DNA from: VAZQ01 sp963771845
GTDB lineage: Bacteria > Pseudomonadota > Alphaproteobacteria > Rhizobiales > Xanthobacteraceae
Length of the DNA stretch: 64,000 nt
Direction: 5' to 3'
NCBI GenBank assembly: GCA_963771845.1
Contig: CAVYVC010000037.1
Span: forward strand, 1 to 64,000
The translations under genes were made by a program, and so were the position numbers. Below, piece after piece: positions 9,399-17,676 of this stretch; the stretch's first letter is position 1; each line of letters opens with the position of its first letter. Below the pieces are notes generated by a model. It did no database searches and was not told where the DNA came from. It worked only from the letters and a program-made list of their open reading frames with translations.

Positions 9399-10536
9399 TA
9401 CCCCGATTCCATTCATTGGCGAAAAACGGCTTGCCGGGGCGTGAGAACGCGATTCTAGTTGGGGAGATGATTCGCGGCGGCTTTCTTGATCCGGCAATCC
9501 GAGCCGACCTTATCGCGCTGGTGCGAGATGGGAAGGCCGAGACTCGCCTGACACGACGCGCGAATGCGTTGCTGCTGCTCGACGACGGAATGAGCTGCGA
9601 GGCGATCGCGAAGGTTCTCTACCTGGACGATGACACGATCCGCTATTGGTACAAATTGTATGGCGAGAAAGGCCTGAATTGGCTGGCCGATTTCGGCTAC
9701 AAGGGCCGCGCCTGCGAACTGACGGTGGCGCAGCAGGACGCGTTGAAAAACTGGGTGTCGCAAACGCTGCCGCGGACCACCACCATAGTGGGGGAGTGGA
9801 TCGAAAAGTCCTATGGCGTGAGCTACACCCGTTCCGCCCTGATCAAACTCTTGCAGCGCATCGAGGTGGAATATTGCAAGCCCAAACTGATACCGCGCAA
9901 GCTTGATCCCGCGCAGCAGCAGGCCTTTATCGCGAACTATGAAAATCTGCTCAATAATCTCGGCGATGATGAAGCCGTGCTGTTTGCCGATGCCGTGCAT
10001 CCAACGCACGAGGCGCGACCGGCGGGCTGTTGGGCACCAAAGGACGCAAAGGTTGCGCTTGAACAGACCAGCGGGCGGCAGCGGCTGAACATTCACGGTG
10101 CCATCGATCTGGAAACGGGTGCAACCCGCATGATCGAAGCGACGACGATTGATGCCTTGAGCACGATCGCACTCTTGATGGCGATCTCGTTGATATATCC
10201 TACGAAGAGGCTCATTCACGTCTTTGTCGACAATGCCAGGTACCACCATGCCCTGCTCGTTCAGGAATGGCTGGCAAGACCGGGGTGCCGGATCAGGGTT
10301 CATTACATTCCGAGCTACTGCCCGCACCTTGATTCGATCGAGCGCTTGTGGGGATTGATGCATCGACACGTGACCCACAACCGCTGCTACGCGACCTACA
10401 ACGACTTCTGCCGAGCCGTTCTACATTTCCTGCGCGAGGAGGTACCGAAAAACTGGGCGATCCTCTGCGATTCGGTCACTGACAACTTCCGCATCATAAG
10501 CCCTGCCGATTTTCGGGTTCTCAAGGCATAGAGGTA
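9399..10536 (+). mobile_element. Insertion sequence, IS630 family (copy 1, intact)
   Basis: The element is 1138 bp and flanked by TA (9397-9398 and 10537-10538), the target duplicated by IS630-family elements. Imperfect end repeats are visible: TATACCCCGATTCC at the left and, on the other strand, TATACCTCTATGCC at the right (11 of 14 match, counting the TA). The boundaries are supported independently because excision restores the reading frame of the host gene. A decayed second copy lies at 29384-30497. Confidence 0.88.
9467..10531 (+). CDS. IS630-family transposase
   Basis: About 354 residues from ATG 9467; the open frame also runs in from the host gene at 9314, which could give a fusion, but that extension is not part of the transposase. 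The N-terminal helix-turn-helix region includes RRANALLLLDDGMSCEAIAK and DDDTIRYWYKLYGEKGLNWL. The DDE catalytic residues are in VLFADAVHPTHEARP (Asp), LIHVFVDNARYHHALL (Asp) and CPHLDSIERLWGLMHRHVTH (Glu). It is full length and looks functional. Confidence 0.93.
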   Translation: MIRGGFLDPAIRADLIALVRDGKAETRLTRRANALLLLDDGMSCEAIAKVLYLDDDTIRYWYKLYGEKGLNWLADFGYKGRACELTVAQQDALKNWVSQTLPRTTTIVGEWIEKSYGVSYTRSALIKLLQRIEVEYCKPKLIPRKLDPAQQQAFIANYENLLNNLGDDEAVLFADAVHPTHEARPAGCWAPKDAKVALEQTSGRQRLNIHGAIDLETGATRMIEATTIDALSTIALLMAISLIYPTKRLIHVFVDNARYHHALLVQEWLARPGCRIRVHYIPSYCPHLDSIERLWGLMHRHVTHNRCYATYNDFCRAVLHFLREEVPKNWAILCDSVTDNFRIISPADFRVLKA

Positions 10537-11161
10537 TAGTATCTGGATGCCGACCAAGGTCGCTCCCAATTGGGTGGCGTGGACGGTTGGAGGAATTCTC
10601 ATTTTTTGTGGCGCTGTTCTGGCGGGCTCTGCGATATTGAAATTCAGGGACGCGGGCACGACTGTTCGACCCGACCGCGGGGCCAGTACGCTCGTCATCG
10701 CAGGTCCGTATAAGATTACCCGGAATCCCATGTACCTCGGACTCGCGTTGGTCTACCTCGGCATGACGATAGCGGGGCAGTCCGTTTGGGCACTCATCCT
10801 CTTGCCAGTCGCATTGGCTATCGTACAGCGTCGGGCAATTGAACCAGAAGAGGTATTTCTCGAAAGGCGTTTTGGTGGGAACTATATCAGCTACAAGGAG
10901 AAGGTCCGGCGCTGGTTATGATGACAACCAGAGCGAGAATGACGATAGAACCCCTGGTCAGGTACGGGAAATTGCGATTTATCGATTTGAATTGACCACT
11001 TCGGACTGGCATCAACATGGTAGCCCCCCACATCGATAGACTGAATATTAACGACACTGGCCAACCCCGAAAATTCGGATAATTCCCCAAGGGAAACCCC
11101 GTAGGTCGCAACCGCAACGGCTATGCCAAGGAAAACAGGGGGGGTTCTAATTCGCGCCTCT

Positions 11162-11791
11162 TCAGCTGCGCCGCTTTTTTTTTCGGAAGAGCGATGCCCG
11201 ACTAGCACCGGGCATTTTCTTCAGCTTTTCAATGGCGGCTTCCTGCTTTCCAGCGGCACTAGTTTCAAACCGCAACTTCATGAGAACAGCGTCGCGCCTA
11301 AACATTTCTGCAGTTCCATCACATGGTCTGCCTCGTCCCTCGCGCTTGAAACGCAGCCGCCAGTCTCTTGAGCCTTGGGGAGGATCGAAGGCAAGGGCTA
11401 GCGACTCCACGAAATCACCCAAATCACGCAGATGCCAACCCAGGAGTCTTGCCGATTGCGCCTTGATAGCCGCTTCGATTTGAGGAGGGCTACCGACCCA
11501 GTCTTCTTCCTGATCTGGCGTTGACCCTGCTCTGTCTCGCTTTGGGCGCGCGCGGGGGCGGTCGGACATAAATCCAAGCCGCACCTTTTGATGCTTCGAG
11601 GTCGGGTCGAGCAAATTGCTGATGAGTTTCAAGCTTTTTGCCTCGTCTTGCAAATACCATCCGATAGAGGCTTCATTGCTGTCACGGAGAGCCTGCTTCG
11701 CATCGAATATGTCAGCGCCTTCCAGAATAGTAGGAGCAGATAGTTTTTTGTCCATTTCGCCTTCGATTTTCTTCTTTTTCTCCCGCATCAT
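11162..11791 (-). CDS. Hypothetical protein, highly charged, 209 residues
   Basis: The family is not known to me. The protein starts MMREKKKKIEGEMDKK and ends FRKKKRRS, so both ends are strongly basic. It has two similar stretches: SNEASIGWYLQDEAKSLKLI followed by SNLLDP near residue 40, and KAQSARLLGWHLRDLGDFVE followed by SLALAFDPP near residue 112. They suggest an internal duplication of a W-x-L-[QR]-D-x-x-x-x-[LV] unit of about 75 residues. No membrane segment. It lies between an interrupted gene and a tRNA fragment, so it may be part of an integrated element. Confidence 0.55.
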   Translation of the reverse strand: MMREKKKKIEGEMDKKLSAPTILEGADIFDAKQALRDSNEASIGWYLQDEAKSLKLISNLLDPTSKHQKVRLGFMSDRPRARPKRDRAGSTPDQEEDWVGSPPQIEAAIKAQSARLLGWHLRDLGDFVESLALAFDPPQGSRDWRLRFKREGRGRPCDGTAEMFRRDAVLMKLRFETSAAGKQEAAIEKLKKMPGASRASLFRKKKRRS

Positions 11792-12071
11792 GTTGCCCTC
11801 TAAGTTCGGCGCTCATACCGCCGCAGCCACGCACGCTTTCCCACTGGTAGACAGCTTTGATCTAGGGGGCGGACGCTGAAATTCAGGATGTTAATAGTGG
11901 CGACATACAGGAGACGCCATTGCTCAGCAACTTTTCATCTGCTGGCTGACTGCAAGTCGCCCGCGGAGAGAAGATAAAGTAACATGCGCTCGGTCCCGAT
12001 ATCGGTCCCGTTTATCATTTAATCGCGAGCTAAGTGGTTGAAGGGGCGGCGAAAGTGTATCGTCCGAATAA
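11792..12071 (+). other. Non-coding gap before tRNA-Pro fragment
   Basis: The gap from 11792 to 12227 holds no convincing gene. It contains GCTCGGTCCCGATATCGGTCC near 11978-11998, a local duplication of GGTCCCG, and then the tRNA-Pro 5' half at 12072-12114. Its position between a hypothetical gene and a tRNA fragment suits the border of an integrated segment. Confidence 0.35.
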
Positions 12072-12114
12072 CTCGTCCCGAACGAGGTGCGCTACCAGAC
12101 TGCGCTACACTCCG
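12072..12114 (-). pseudogene. tRNA-Pro(CGG) 5' half
   Basis: On the minus strand the sequence CGGAGTGTAGCGCAGTCTGG, TAGCGCACCT, CGTTCGGGACGAG is the 5' acceptor strand, D arm and whole anticodon arm of tRNA-Pro with anticodon CGG. After the anticodon stem the match ends abruptly; no variable loop, T arm or 3' acceptor strand follows. A break at the anticodon arm is a known crossover point for tRNA-targeted integrases, so this could be an attachment-site remnant. Confidence 0.75.
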
Positions 12115-12227
12115 CCTGACCGGAAGGCGCCTTATATACCCATGATCATTGCGCTTTCAAGCAGCCTTGGAAGCACTCGCTGTCCGAGATCACACGCATC
12201 CCCGGCGATCCAGGTCGAATAGCTCGA

Positions 12228-12611
12228 TTACGGTGCTCCTTTGAGCACTTCGAGCCGCAGCGGCAGCATGTCGCCGAGCCAAAGCGCGTGGCGGGAGTGA
12301 TCGGCGTAGTCATTCCCGGTTTCCGGATGGACGAGGATGGTCAATCCGATGCGGTTGAGCATCAGCCACGGCAAAATCGTTGCAAGGCGCTCAGGCCGGA
12401 AGGCGACCTGATACATCGCCTGCGGATGCGGGCCGACCGGCTCGTCATGCCAGCGCCCCAGTCTCGCGTCGGGACAAATCTGCGCCAGTTGTTCCCGCAG
12501 CAACGCTGCCCGCTGCCGCGTGTGTGCCGGGTCATAATAGATATGCGCGTGATACTGGGTGATGCGTTCGGGATTGAGCGGCGCACTCGGGATATGCGGG
12601 GAGCTCGTCAT
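12228..12611 (-). CDS. DOPA 4,5-dioxygenase family protein
   Basis: A 127-residue protein with the compact DOPA-dioxygenase fold (PF08883). The metal-binding candidate histidines are in ITQYHAHIYYDP (residues 19-30) and ILVHPETGNDYADHSRHALW (residues 92-111), both signature stretches. The partner motif GRWHDEPVGPHPQAMYQVAF lies between them. Known relatives cleave extradiol catechols such as DOPA, but bacterial members mostly have unknown substrates. The length is normal for the family. It lies 78 bases downstream of an exported-protein gene on the same strand and may be co-transcribed with it. Confidence 0.85.
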   Translation of the reverse strand: MTSSPHIPSAPLNPERITQYHAHIYYDPAHTRQRAALLREQLAQICPDARLGRWHDEPVGPHPQAMYQVAFRPERLATILPWLMLNRIGLTILVHPETGNDYADHSRHALWLGDMLPLRLEVLKGAP

Positions 12612-12689
12612 GGTCCGCGCGGAACCATTACGTTCCGCTCGCAGGCTTGACCAAGAGTTTCACCGAGGTGGTACCGCTTCGACACAGCC

Positions 12690-13820
12690 TCACTGCCTGG
12701 GCAGCATGCCCAGCGACGATTCGGAGAACGAAACGCCGGGCTGCTTCTTTACCGCCAGCAGCACGTTCGACTGGCTGGGCTTCCAACGATAGCCGATGCC
12801 GAAATCGATGGGCTGGCTGTTCTTGAAAAGCGCCGCATATTTCGCCTGGTACATGTAACGGAACACCGGGATTGGCCCGACATATTGGCCGAACGGCTGG
12901 AGCTCCCATTTCTCCGGGTCGTAGTAGGCGAGCGGAATGCCGGTATCATCCTGCACCATTACGGTGCTGTTGGCGAGGAGGAATTCGCGCACCATTGAGA
13001 AACCGTTGTTGTGCAGCAGGTAGGAAGCGCTCTTCACCAGGCTTTCACCCGGCGCCAGCGCCTCGCAGAATGCCAGGAACTTGCTCTTGCTGACGCCGTC
13101 ATTGGCAAGATTGGTGCTGAAATAATAGAGGGTGCGCTCCTCGCCGTCGCTGCCCGCAAACACGATCTTGACCCCGCGCGCCGGGACACGGCGAGCGCTA
13201 TCGTCCGGCTGCACGGCACCATTGTCGTCGAGCACGACGGGGGTGACCTCGCGGATGGTCTTGCCCGAGCGCGCGAGGAAGACATAGAGCACCGGCAACG
13301 TGCCGGTGAGCCGGCCGCGGTGCAGATCCGACCCCATTTGGCTCGTGATGAAGTAGCTGTACTGCAGGATCCAGCGCAGCGATACCCGCAGCCTCGCAAG
13401 ATCAGGGGCAAGCGAGCCGCGCAACGTCGAAAGATCGGGGACCACGCCGGCCGGCTCAAGGCCGCTCAACACATAGGTCCTGGCGTTGGGATAGAACGCG
13501 TTCGCGTAGAGGAAATCCGGACCGCCGAACATGTAGAACATGGTCGGCCGCGAGGCATTGAGATTGCTCGCCGACCAGGCGCGGATGCGTGTAAGCTGGC
13601 TCTGCTCGACGTGTTCGAAGGCGCCGTCGAAAGCGCGGGCGTGCTCTTGCCAGGCGGGATCCTCGGTCAATCGCGCGAGCGGAGACTCGGCGGCGGGCGG
13701 CAGGCCCGCAAGGAAGCGCGCGGTATCGTTCACCGAGACGGTGTCGGCGGCGCGCGCGGGGACAACCACCGCGACAAACAGGCTGGCCGCGGCGGCAATC
13801 ATTATCCTGCGCTGAAGCAT
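12690..13820 (-). CDS. Exported hypothetical protein, 376 residues
   Basis: The N-terminus has a clear Sec signal: basic MLQRRIM, hydrophobic IAAAASLFVAVVVPARA, then AADTVSVND. The mature protein is soluble, with recognisable blocks PTMFYMFGGPDFLYANAFYP, SYFITSQMGSDLHRGRLTGT and YYDPEKWELQPFGQYVGPIP. I know similar proteins only as conserved unknowns of rhizobia and relatives, and there is no active-site motif I can name. It is followed at 78 bases by the DOPA-dioxygenase-like gene, which suggests linked expression. Intact length, periplasmic location inferred. Confidence 0.65.
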   Translation of the reverse strand: MLQRRIMIAAAASLFVAVVVPARAADTVSVNDTARFLAGLPPAAESPLARLTEDPAWQEHARAFDGAFEHVEQSQLTRIRAWSASNLNASRPTMFYMFGGPDFLYANAFYPNARTYVLSGLEPAGVVPDLSTLRGSLAPDLARLRVSLRWILQYSYFITSQMGSDLHRGRLTGTLPVLYVFLARSGKTIREVTPVVLDDNGAVQPDDSARRVPARGVKIVFAGSDGEERTLYYFSTNLANDGVSKSKFLAFCEALAPGESLVKSASYLLHNNGFSMVREFLLANSTVMVQDDTGIPLAYYDPEKWELQPFGQYVGPIPVFRYMYQAKYAALFKNSQPIDFGIGYRWKPSQSNVLLAVKKQPGVSFSESSLGMLPRQ

Positions 13821-14021
13821 TTTCGGGGGCTCAGGTTCGAGTTGGAAAGTCCGGATCGGCCGATCAGGGTCTTGACAGATAACGCATGGCGCGGCCCGAG
13901 ACCAGTATCAGCACGCCGATAGCCGAGTCGGACGCCCGCTACCGAACTAAATTAGTACATCAATGCCGGCTTGCGCTACTGGAGATGCGGCTTTTCCCGC
14001 CGGCAAATTCGCCCGACCAGC

Positions 14022-15722
14022 TCAATGCCGGACATAGGCTTCCGTCGTATAACGCCGCATCATTCTCTGGCTGTTGAACACCGAGCCGATCTTGCCGATG
14101 GCTTGCTTCATCATCCATATCCAGCGCGCGCGATCAGAGTAATAGAGCGGCAGGACGATGTTTTCGAGCTTGCGATAGAGGTCGGCGGCGTGGGCGGTCG
14201 CGTCCAGGTTATCTTTGTCGCTGCCGATCGCCCATCCGGTCACGCCTTCCTCCCAGCCCTGGACCCACCAGCCGTCGAGCACGCTCAAATTCAACACGCC
14301 GTTGAAAGCGGCTTTCATCCCGCTCGTCCCGGATGCCTCGAGCGGCGGCAGGGGAGAGTTGAGCCACACATCCGTGCCGGCGACGAGCCGGGCGGCAATG
14401 TTCATGTCGTAATTGGGCAGGAAGGCAACCGCGAGCGGCTTGACCTTAGGCATGTAGGCATGGATCGCCTGGATCAGCGCCTTGCCTTCTTCGTCGCGCG
14501 GATGCGCCTTTCCGGCCATGACGACTTGAAACGCATATTTGGCGTTGATCGCGAGCAGGCGATGGAGGTCGGCGAACAGAAGATCCGGCCGCTTGTAGCC
14601 GGTCATGCGCCGCGCGAAGCCAAGAAGCGCGACATCGCTCTTCATGTCGACCCCGGTAAGGCGCCGGATTTCGGCGATCAACTCGCCCTTGATGTGCTGG
14701 TGCGCGGACCAGAGTGATTCCGCGTTGATATCGTCGACCCGCAGCAGGCTGACCGGTTCGCTCGCCCAATGCGGGAGATGTTTCTCCACCACCGTGGCGA
14801 TCTTGCCGTGCATCCATGTGGGAACGTGGGCGCCGTTGGTGATGGCGCGCACGCGATGGCCGGGGAACATGGTCTGCGCCGTTTCGGCGTGCCGCAGCGC
14901 GACCCCGTTGACGTAGCCGCTCAGGCTTAGAGCAAGATGAGTCATGTTAAGAAGATCGAGGCCTGCGAGTTCCTTCAACCGATCGAGCTCGATGATATCG
15001 CCGAGGATGCACCGAATGTCGCTGTACTCGAATCGATCGTGCCCCGTTTTGACCGGGGTGTGGGTCGTGAAGACGCATTGCTCGCGCACCTGGGCAATGG
15101 CGTAGGTCAGGGACTCATCGGCGGCGAGGACGGGCTCGCGCCGATACCGCAGCAGGAGCGACAGTGCCAGAAATGCAGCGTGGCCCTCGTTGAGGTGGTA
15201 CGTGCTGATCGCAAAACCAAGTGCCCGCAACACTCGCTCGCCGCCGATCCCGAGAACGACCTCCTGTCTGATGCGGTCGAGCTCGTTGCCGCCATAGAGC
15301 CGGTCCGTGATCGAGCGGTCGCGTGCGTCATTTTCCTTCAGGTTCGTGTCCAGAAGGATGATCGGGACCCGGCCGCCAAACGGAGATTTGAGCTCGTAGA
15401 GCCAGGGGCGAATCCAGACCGTGCGGCTCTCGATAGCGACCGCGACCATGACACCCGCCGGATCCGTGTAGTCCTCCGGATTCCAGGGATCGGGGCTATC
15501 GACTTGCGCTCCGTGGGAATCGATGTCCTGATGCAGATAGCCGCATCGGCTAACAAGCGTCACGAAGACCATGGGCAGCGCGAGATCCGCCGCCGAGCGC
15601 GCCGCATCGCCTGCGAGGACTCCCAGTCCACCGGAATAGGTGTGCATTTCGGGGCGAAGCCCGATTTCCATGGAGAAATAGGCAATCCGGGTGGCCCGCA
15701 GGTACGGCATTACGTCGATCAT
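14022..15722 (-). CDS. glgP: Alpha-glucan phosphorylase (GT35), short form
   Basis: A 566-residue phosphorylase that releases glucose 1-phosphate from glycogen-like glucans. The family signatures run in order: RIAYFSMEIGLRPEMHTYSG followed by GLGVLAGD (substrate site), TYHLNEGHAAF, VFTTHTPVKTGHDRF, NMTHLALSLSGYVNGVALRH, AITNGAHVPTWM, and the pyridoxal phosphate region PPLEASGTSGMKAAFNGVLN with its lysine near residue 473. The protein belongs to the shorter branch (TIGR02094-like) and lacks about 250 residues of the E. coli type. It stands alone, with no other glycogen genes in the window. Confidence 0.9.
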   Translation of the reverse strand: MIDVMPYLRATRIAYFSMEIGLRPEMHTYSGGLGVLAGDAARSAADLALPMVFVTLVSRCGYLHQDIDSHGAQVDSPDPWNPEDYTDPAGVMVAVAIESRTVWIRPWLYELKSPFGGRVPIILLDTNLKENDARDRSITDRLYGGNELDRIRQEVVLGIGGERVLRALGFAISTYHLNEGHAAFLALSLLLRYRREPVLAADESLTYAIAQVREQCVFTTHTPVKTGHDRFEYSDIRCILGDIIELDRLKELAGLDLLNMTHLALSLSGYVNGVALRHAETAQTMFPGHRVRAITNGAHVPTWMHGKIATVVEKHLPHWASEPVSLLRVDDINAESLWSAHQHIKGELIAEIRRLTGVDMKSDVALLGFARRMTGYKRPDLLFADLHRLLAINAKYAFQVVMAGKAHPRDEEGKALIQAIHAYMPKVKPLAVAFLPNYDMNIAARLVAGTDVWLNSPLPPLEASGTSGMKAAFNGVLNLSVLDGWWVQGWEEGVTGWAIGSDKDNLDATAHAADLYRKLENIVLPLYYSDRARWIWMMKQAIGKIGSVFNSQRMMRRYTTEAYVRH

Positions 15723-16167
15723 TCGCTCGAAGGCCCTAGAGATCAGGGGGTTTGGCGATTACAACCCGTAACCACGGCGAGTGTTCGGGCTGACGATGCG
15801 GGTCGGAATCGGTGCTGTCAGGTTGCCGCCCCTCTTAACCTAAATCAACATGCACTGCGTCATTCCTGGCGCGCGCGAATCCTTCTCCGAACAGGAGAGT
15901 AGCCGCCGAGGAAGGGAGCTACCGGGTTGCTGGCGTCCCACTCAATCAAAAGTGGAGGCATTGGCCTTCTGATCGTTCATCAGCCGGTTTCGCCGCTCCT
16001 GGACGGCTGCGATGGGCCGTTTCTGCACCGGCGGCACTTGGCGCACACGCGCGAGAACAAGCATTAGCCCGATGATATTGCTTATATTTCTCCAAGTCAG
16101 GTGGATGAATTAGGGCATTGTTGGGGCACGCTGAACCTGGGGCTTCTGCGGTTCGACTAACGGGCAG
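15723..16167 (+). other. Long non-coding region upstream of phosphorylase gene
   Basis: No reliable gene. This region would hold the phosphorylase promoter at its left. Its right end leads into two hairpins and a terminator on the plus strand, so an unannotated short plus-strand transcript beginning near 16080-16100 is possible. Nothing else is visible. Confidence 0.4.
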
Positions 16168-16249
16168 GACGGCGGCTTTTCCCAGCCCCCCGACCCGCCG
16201 TCTCGTGTAAGGAGACCCCGCCCCTCCCCCCCGGCGGGGTTTTCTTTTC
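16168..16249 (+). terminator. Hairpin plus strong intrinsic terminator, possible end of a small RNA
   Basis: A first hairpin has arms GACGGCGG (16168-16175) and CCGCCGTC (16195-16202). Directly after it, CCCCGCC (16216-16222) pairs with GGCGGGG (16233-16239) and is followed by TTTTCTTTT, a textbook plus-strand terminator. No plus-strand protein gene ends here, so it may close a small RNA. On the minus strand there is no T run, so it would not serve the tRNA-Gly gene. Confidence 0.6.
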
Positions 16250-16260
16250 AGACAATGCAG

Positions 16261-16333
16261 TGGAGCGGACGGAAGGAGTTGAACCTTCGCTTTCACCCGG
16301 GAAGGTGACGCTCTGCCGCTAAGCTACGTCCGC
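16261..16333 (-). tRNA. tRNA-Gly (anticodon CCC), anticodon loop one base short
   Basis: The minus strand gives a full cloverleaf with encoded CCA: acceptor GCGGACG pairs with CGTCCGC, a D arm (GCTTAGCGGCAGAGC), T arm GAAGG-TTCAACT-CCTTC and TCCA at the end. The anticodon stem TCACC/GGTGA encloses TTCCCG, only six bases; tRNA-Gly(CCC) normally has TTCCC plus two. Total length is 73 instead of 74. One G lost from a G run would explain it. Confidence 0.88.
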
Positions 16334-16718
16334 GTTATCTGGATCGCGTTTTTGGATCGCGGCTTGGCCGTCGCGTTCAAGGAAGGCCTACCACCTAAAG
16401 ATGTGCGTGCCGTAAACGAGCTGGCAATCACACGTCAGTGATACAGAGCTTCAATTCTGACAGTTAACCGGATTGTTCAGTCGATATGTCAGGTTGATTG
16501 CCGACATATCCTCCATATCGCGCATCAGATTATCGCGTTCCGGTAATGACAGGCAGTTGTCCAATTACGCTCGAAACAGATCAGCGCCATCCTATTTGAG
16601 CGCGGTCGGGACTTACATAACCCGGCACCTAAAGTGGACCGCTCAGTGTTGACAGCCCTTGGGCGGACCCTAGAGTGGACTGATCCGCAATTTGGAACGA
16701 CCCGGCAGAGACCCGGCG
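16334..16718 (+). other. Non-coding region before the first extradiol-like gene
   Basis: The 385-base gap holds an inverted repeat at 16483-16510 (described separately) and two similar short blocks, AAAGTGGACCGCTCA (16631-16645) and AGAGTGGACTGATCC (16672-16686), about 41 bases apart. These resemble pieces of mobile-element ends, but no element is identifiable. No gene seen. Confidence 0.4.
16483..16510 (+). promoter_or_regulatory. Inverted repeat, possible operator
   Basis: GATATGTC (16483-16490) and GACATATC (16503-16510) form perfect 8-base arms with 12 bases between, a spacing suited to a dimeric regulator. It lies about 210 bases before the gene at 16719 and 150 after the tRNA-Gly start, so the controlled promoter is uncertain. 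Confidence 0.35.
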
Positions 16719-17585
16719 GTGATCGAGATCGAGCAGCTGCGTTACGTCCGCCTGGGCACGCGCGACCTGCCAGTCGCGATCGATTTCGCACAACGCATTC
16801 TCGGACTGCAGCTGATCGACAAAACCGACGAGCACGCCGCCTTTCGCTCGGACTTTCGCGACCATACGCTGGTGTATGAGGTCGGCGATCCCGCGCACCA
16901 GTTTGTGGGCCTGGAGGTGCGCACGCAGGCGACGCTCGATCGGGCCGTCACGGCGCTCGCGGAAATCGGCATCATTGCCACAGCCGCGAATGGATACGCG
17001 CTGGCGCGCCGCAGGGCGCGGGCGATGGCGAGCTTCTGCGACCATAGCGGCAATACCTTCGAGCTGGTCGTGCGACCGGAGACCTCGGGCTGGCGTTACT
17101 TTCCCTCGCGCGATGCCGGGATCAGCGGGCTCGCAGCTGTTGCGCTGCGCACCACCTCGAGCGGTGCCGACGAGACGCTCTGGACCACGCTGTTCAACGG
17201 CCGCGTCAGCGACTGGATAGGCGACGCTGCCTTCATCCGCTTCGATGATGCCCACCATCGTCTTGCGCTGCATCCCTCCGATCGCGCCGGAGTGCTGGCA
17301 ATCGAATATGCGGTCGAAAGCATGAACCAGATCATGCAATCCATGTATTTCCTGCAATCCGCTCAGGTGAAGATCGTCCACGGCCCAGGACGCCGGCCGA
17401 CGTCGGACCAAATCTTCCTGACCTTTGCGGGACCGGACGATATGCTGTTTAGCTATGTGGCCGAGGGTGCTCGCATTGCCGGCAACGGCACCCACCGTCC
17501 CCGCCAGTTCGCCCGCAAGCGCCTTTCGTTTTGCGCCTGGGGCAGCGAGAGCACCGTGCCTGAATTCGCCGTGAGCGACGATTAG
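16719..17585 (+). CDS. Extradiol-dioxygenase-like VOC protein lacking the metal ligands
   Basis: A 288-residue two-domain VOC protein from GTG 16719; an in-frame TTG at 16692 would add nine residues. It is clearly paralogous to the gene at 18590 (shared RYVRLGTRDL, RDAGISGL, NGRVSDWIGDA and HGPGRRPTS). The three positions that hold iron in the paralogue are changed here: His140 is Ala (GLAAVAL), His197 is Tyr (AIEYAVES) and Glu245 is Ser (MLFSYVAEG). It should therefore not cleave rings as an iron dioxygenase and may be a partner, binding protein or decayed enzyme. No frame damage, so the protein is still maintained. Confidence 0.85.
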   Translation: MIEIEQLRYVRLGTRDLPVAIDFAQRILGLQLIDKTDEHAAFRSDFRDHTLVYEVGDPAHQFVGLEVRTQATLDRAVTALAEIGIIATAANGYALARRRARAMASFCDHSGNTFELVVRPETSGWRYFPSRDAGISGLAAVALRTTSSGADETLWTTLFNGRVSDWIGDAAFIRFDDAHHRLALHPSDRAGVLAIEYAVESMNQIMQSMYFLQSAQVKIVHGPGRRPTSDQIFLTFAGPDDMLFSYVAEGARIAGNGTHRPRQFARKRLSFCAWGSESTVPEFAVSDD

Positions 17586-17676
17586 AGCATGTCCCGCAAA
17601 AGTGGGAACCGGTTTTGCGAAAAAGGACATGCTCAAACAAAAACACAGAGCGGGATGACGATTGTCATCCCGCTCT
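17585..17676 (+). repeat. RIME-like intergenic palindromic repeat (copy 1)
   Basis: Two palindromes make up the unit. Arms GAGCATGTCC (17585-17594) and GGACATGCTC (17625-17634) form the first. Arms AGAGCGGGATGAC (17647-17659) and GTCATCCCGCTCT (17664-17676) form the second. A second copy lies at 28922-29048. The layout matches RIME elements of rhizobia. The IS5-family copy is inserted at its right edge. Confidence 0.8.

Larger units (their letters stand above)
9314..10921 (+). pseudogene. Isoprenylcysteine carboxyl methyltransferase-like membrane protein, split by IS630-family element
   Basis: The two ends of one gene flank the element at 9399-10536. The 5' part (9314-9398) encodes MSGDDDAPNVKIIPPLIYLA plus GIVIGFLA. 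The 3' part (10539-10921) continues SIWMPTKVAPNWVAWTVGGI and carries the family core: FRDAGTTVRPDRGASTLVIA, GPYKITRNPMYLGLALVYLG and ERRFGGNYISYKEKVRRWL. Removing the element and one TA restores an open frame of 155 codons, gct-agt-atc-tgg-atg at the join. The intact protein would have four or so membrane segments and probably methylate a small molecule or lipid. A short 3' product from ATG 10547 could still be made. Confidence 0.88.

Noticed and set aside
13011..13922. Plus-strand 303-codon frame opposite the exported protein
   Set aside because: The opposite strand has a clean signal peptide and coherent protein sequence; this frame is its shadow.
16080..16249. Idea that the hairpins before tRNA-Gly are the SRP RNA or 6S RNA
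   Set aside because: The conserved SRP loop (GGAAGG/AGCAG region) and the 6S closing stem and bulge are not visible. Only a terminator and one hairpin can be supported.
15946..16296. Minus-strand frame of 116 codons across the terminator and tRNA end
   Set aside because: It runs through the hairpins and into the tRNA-Gly 3' end, with no family match.
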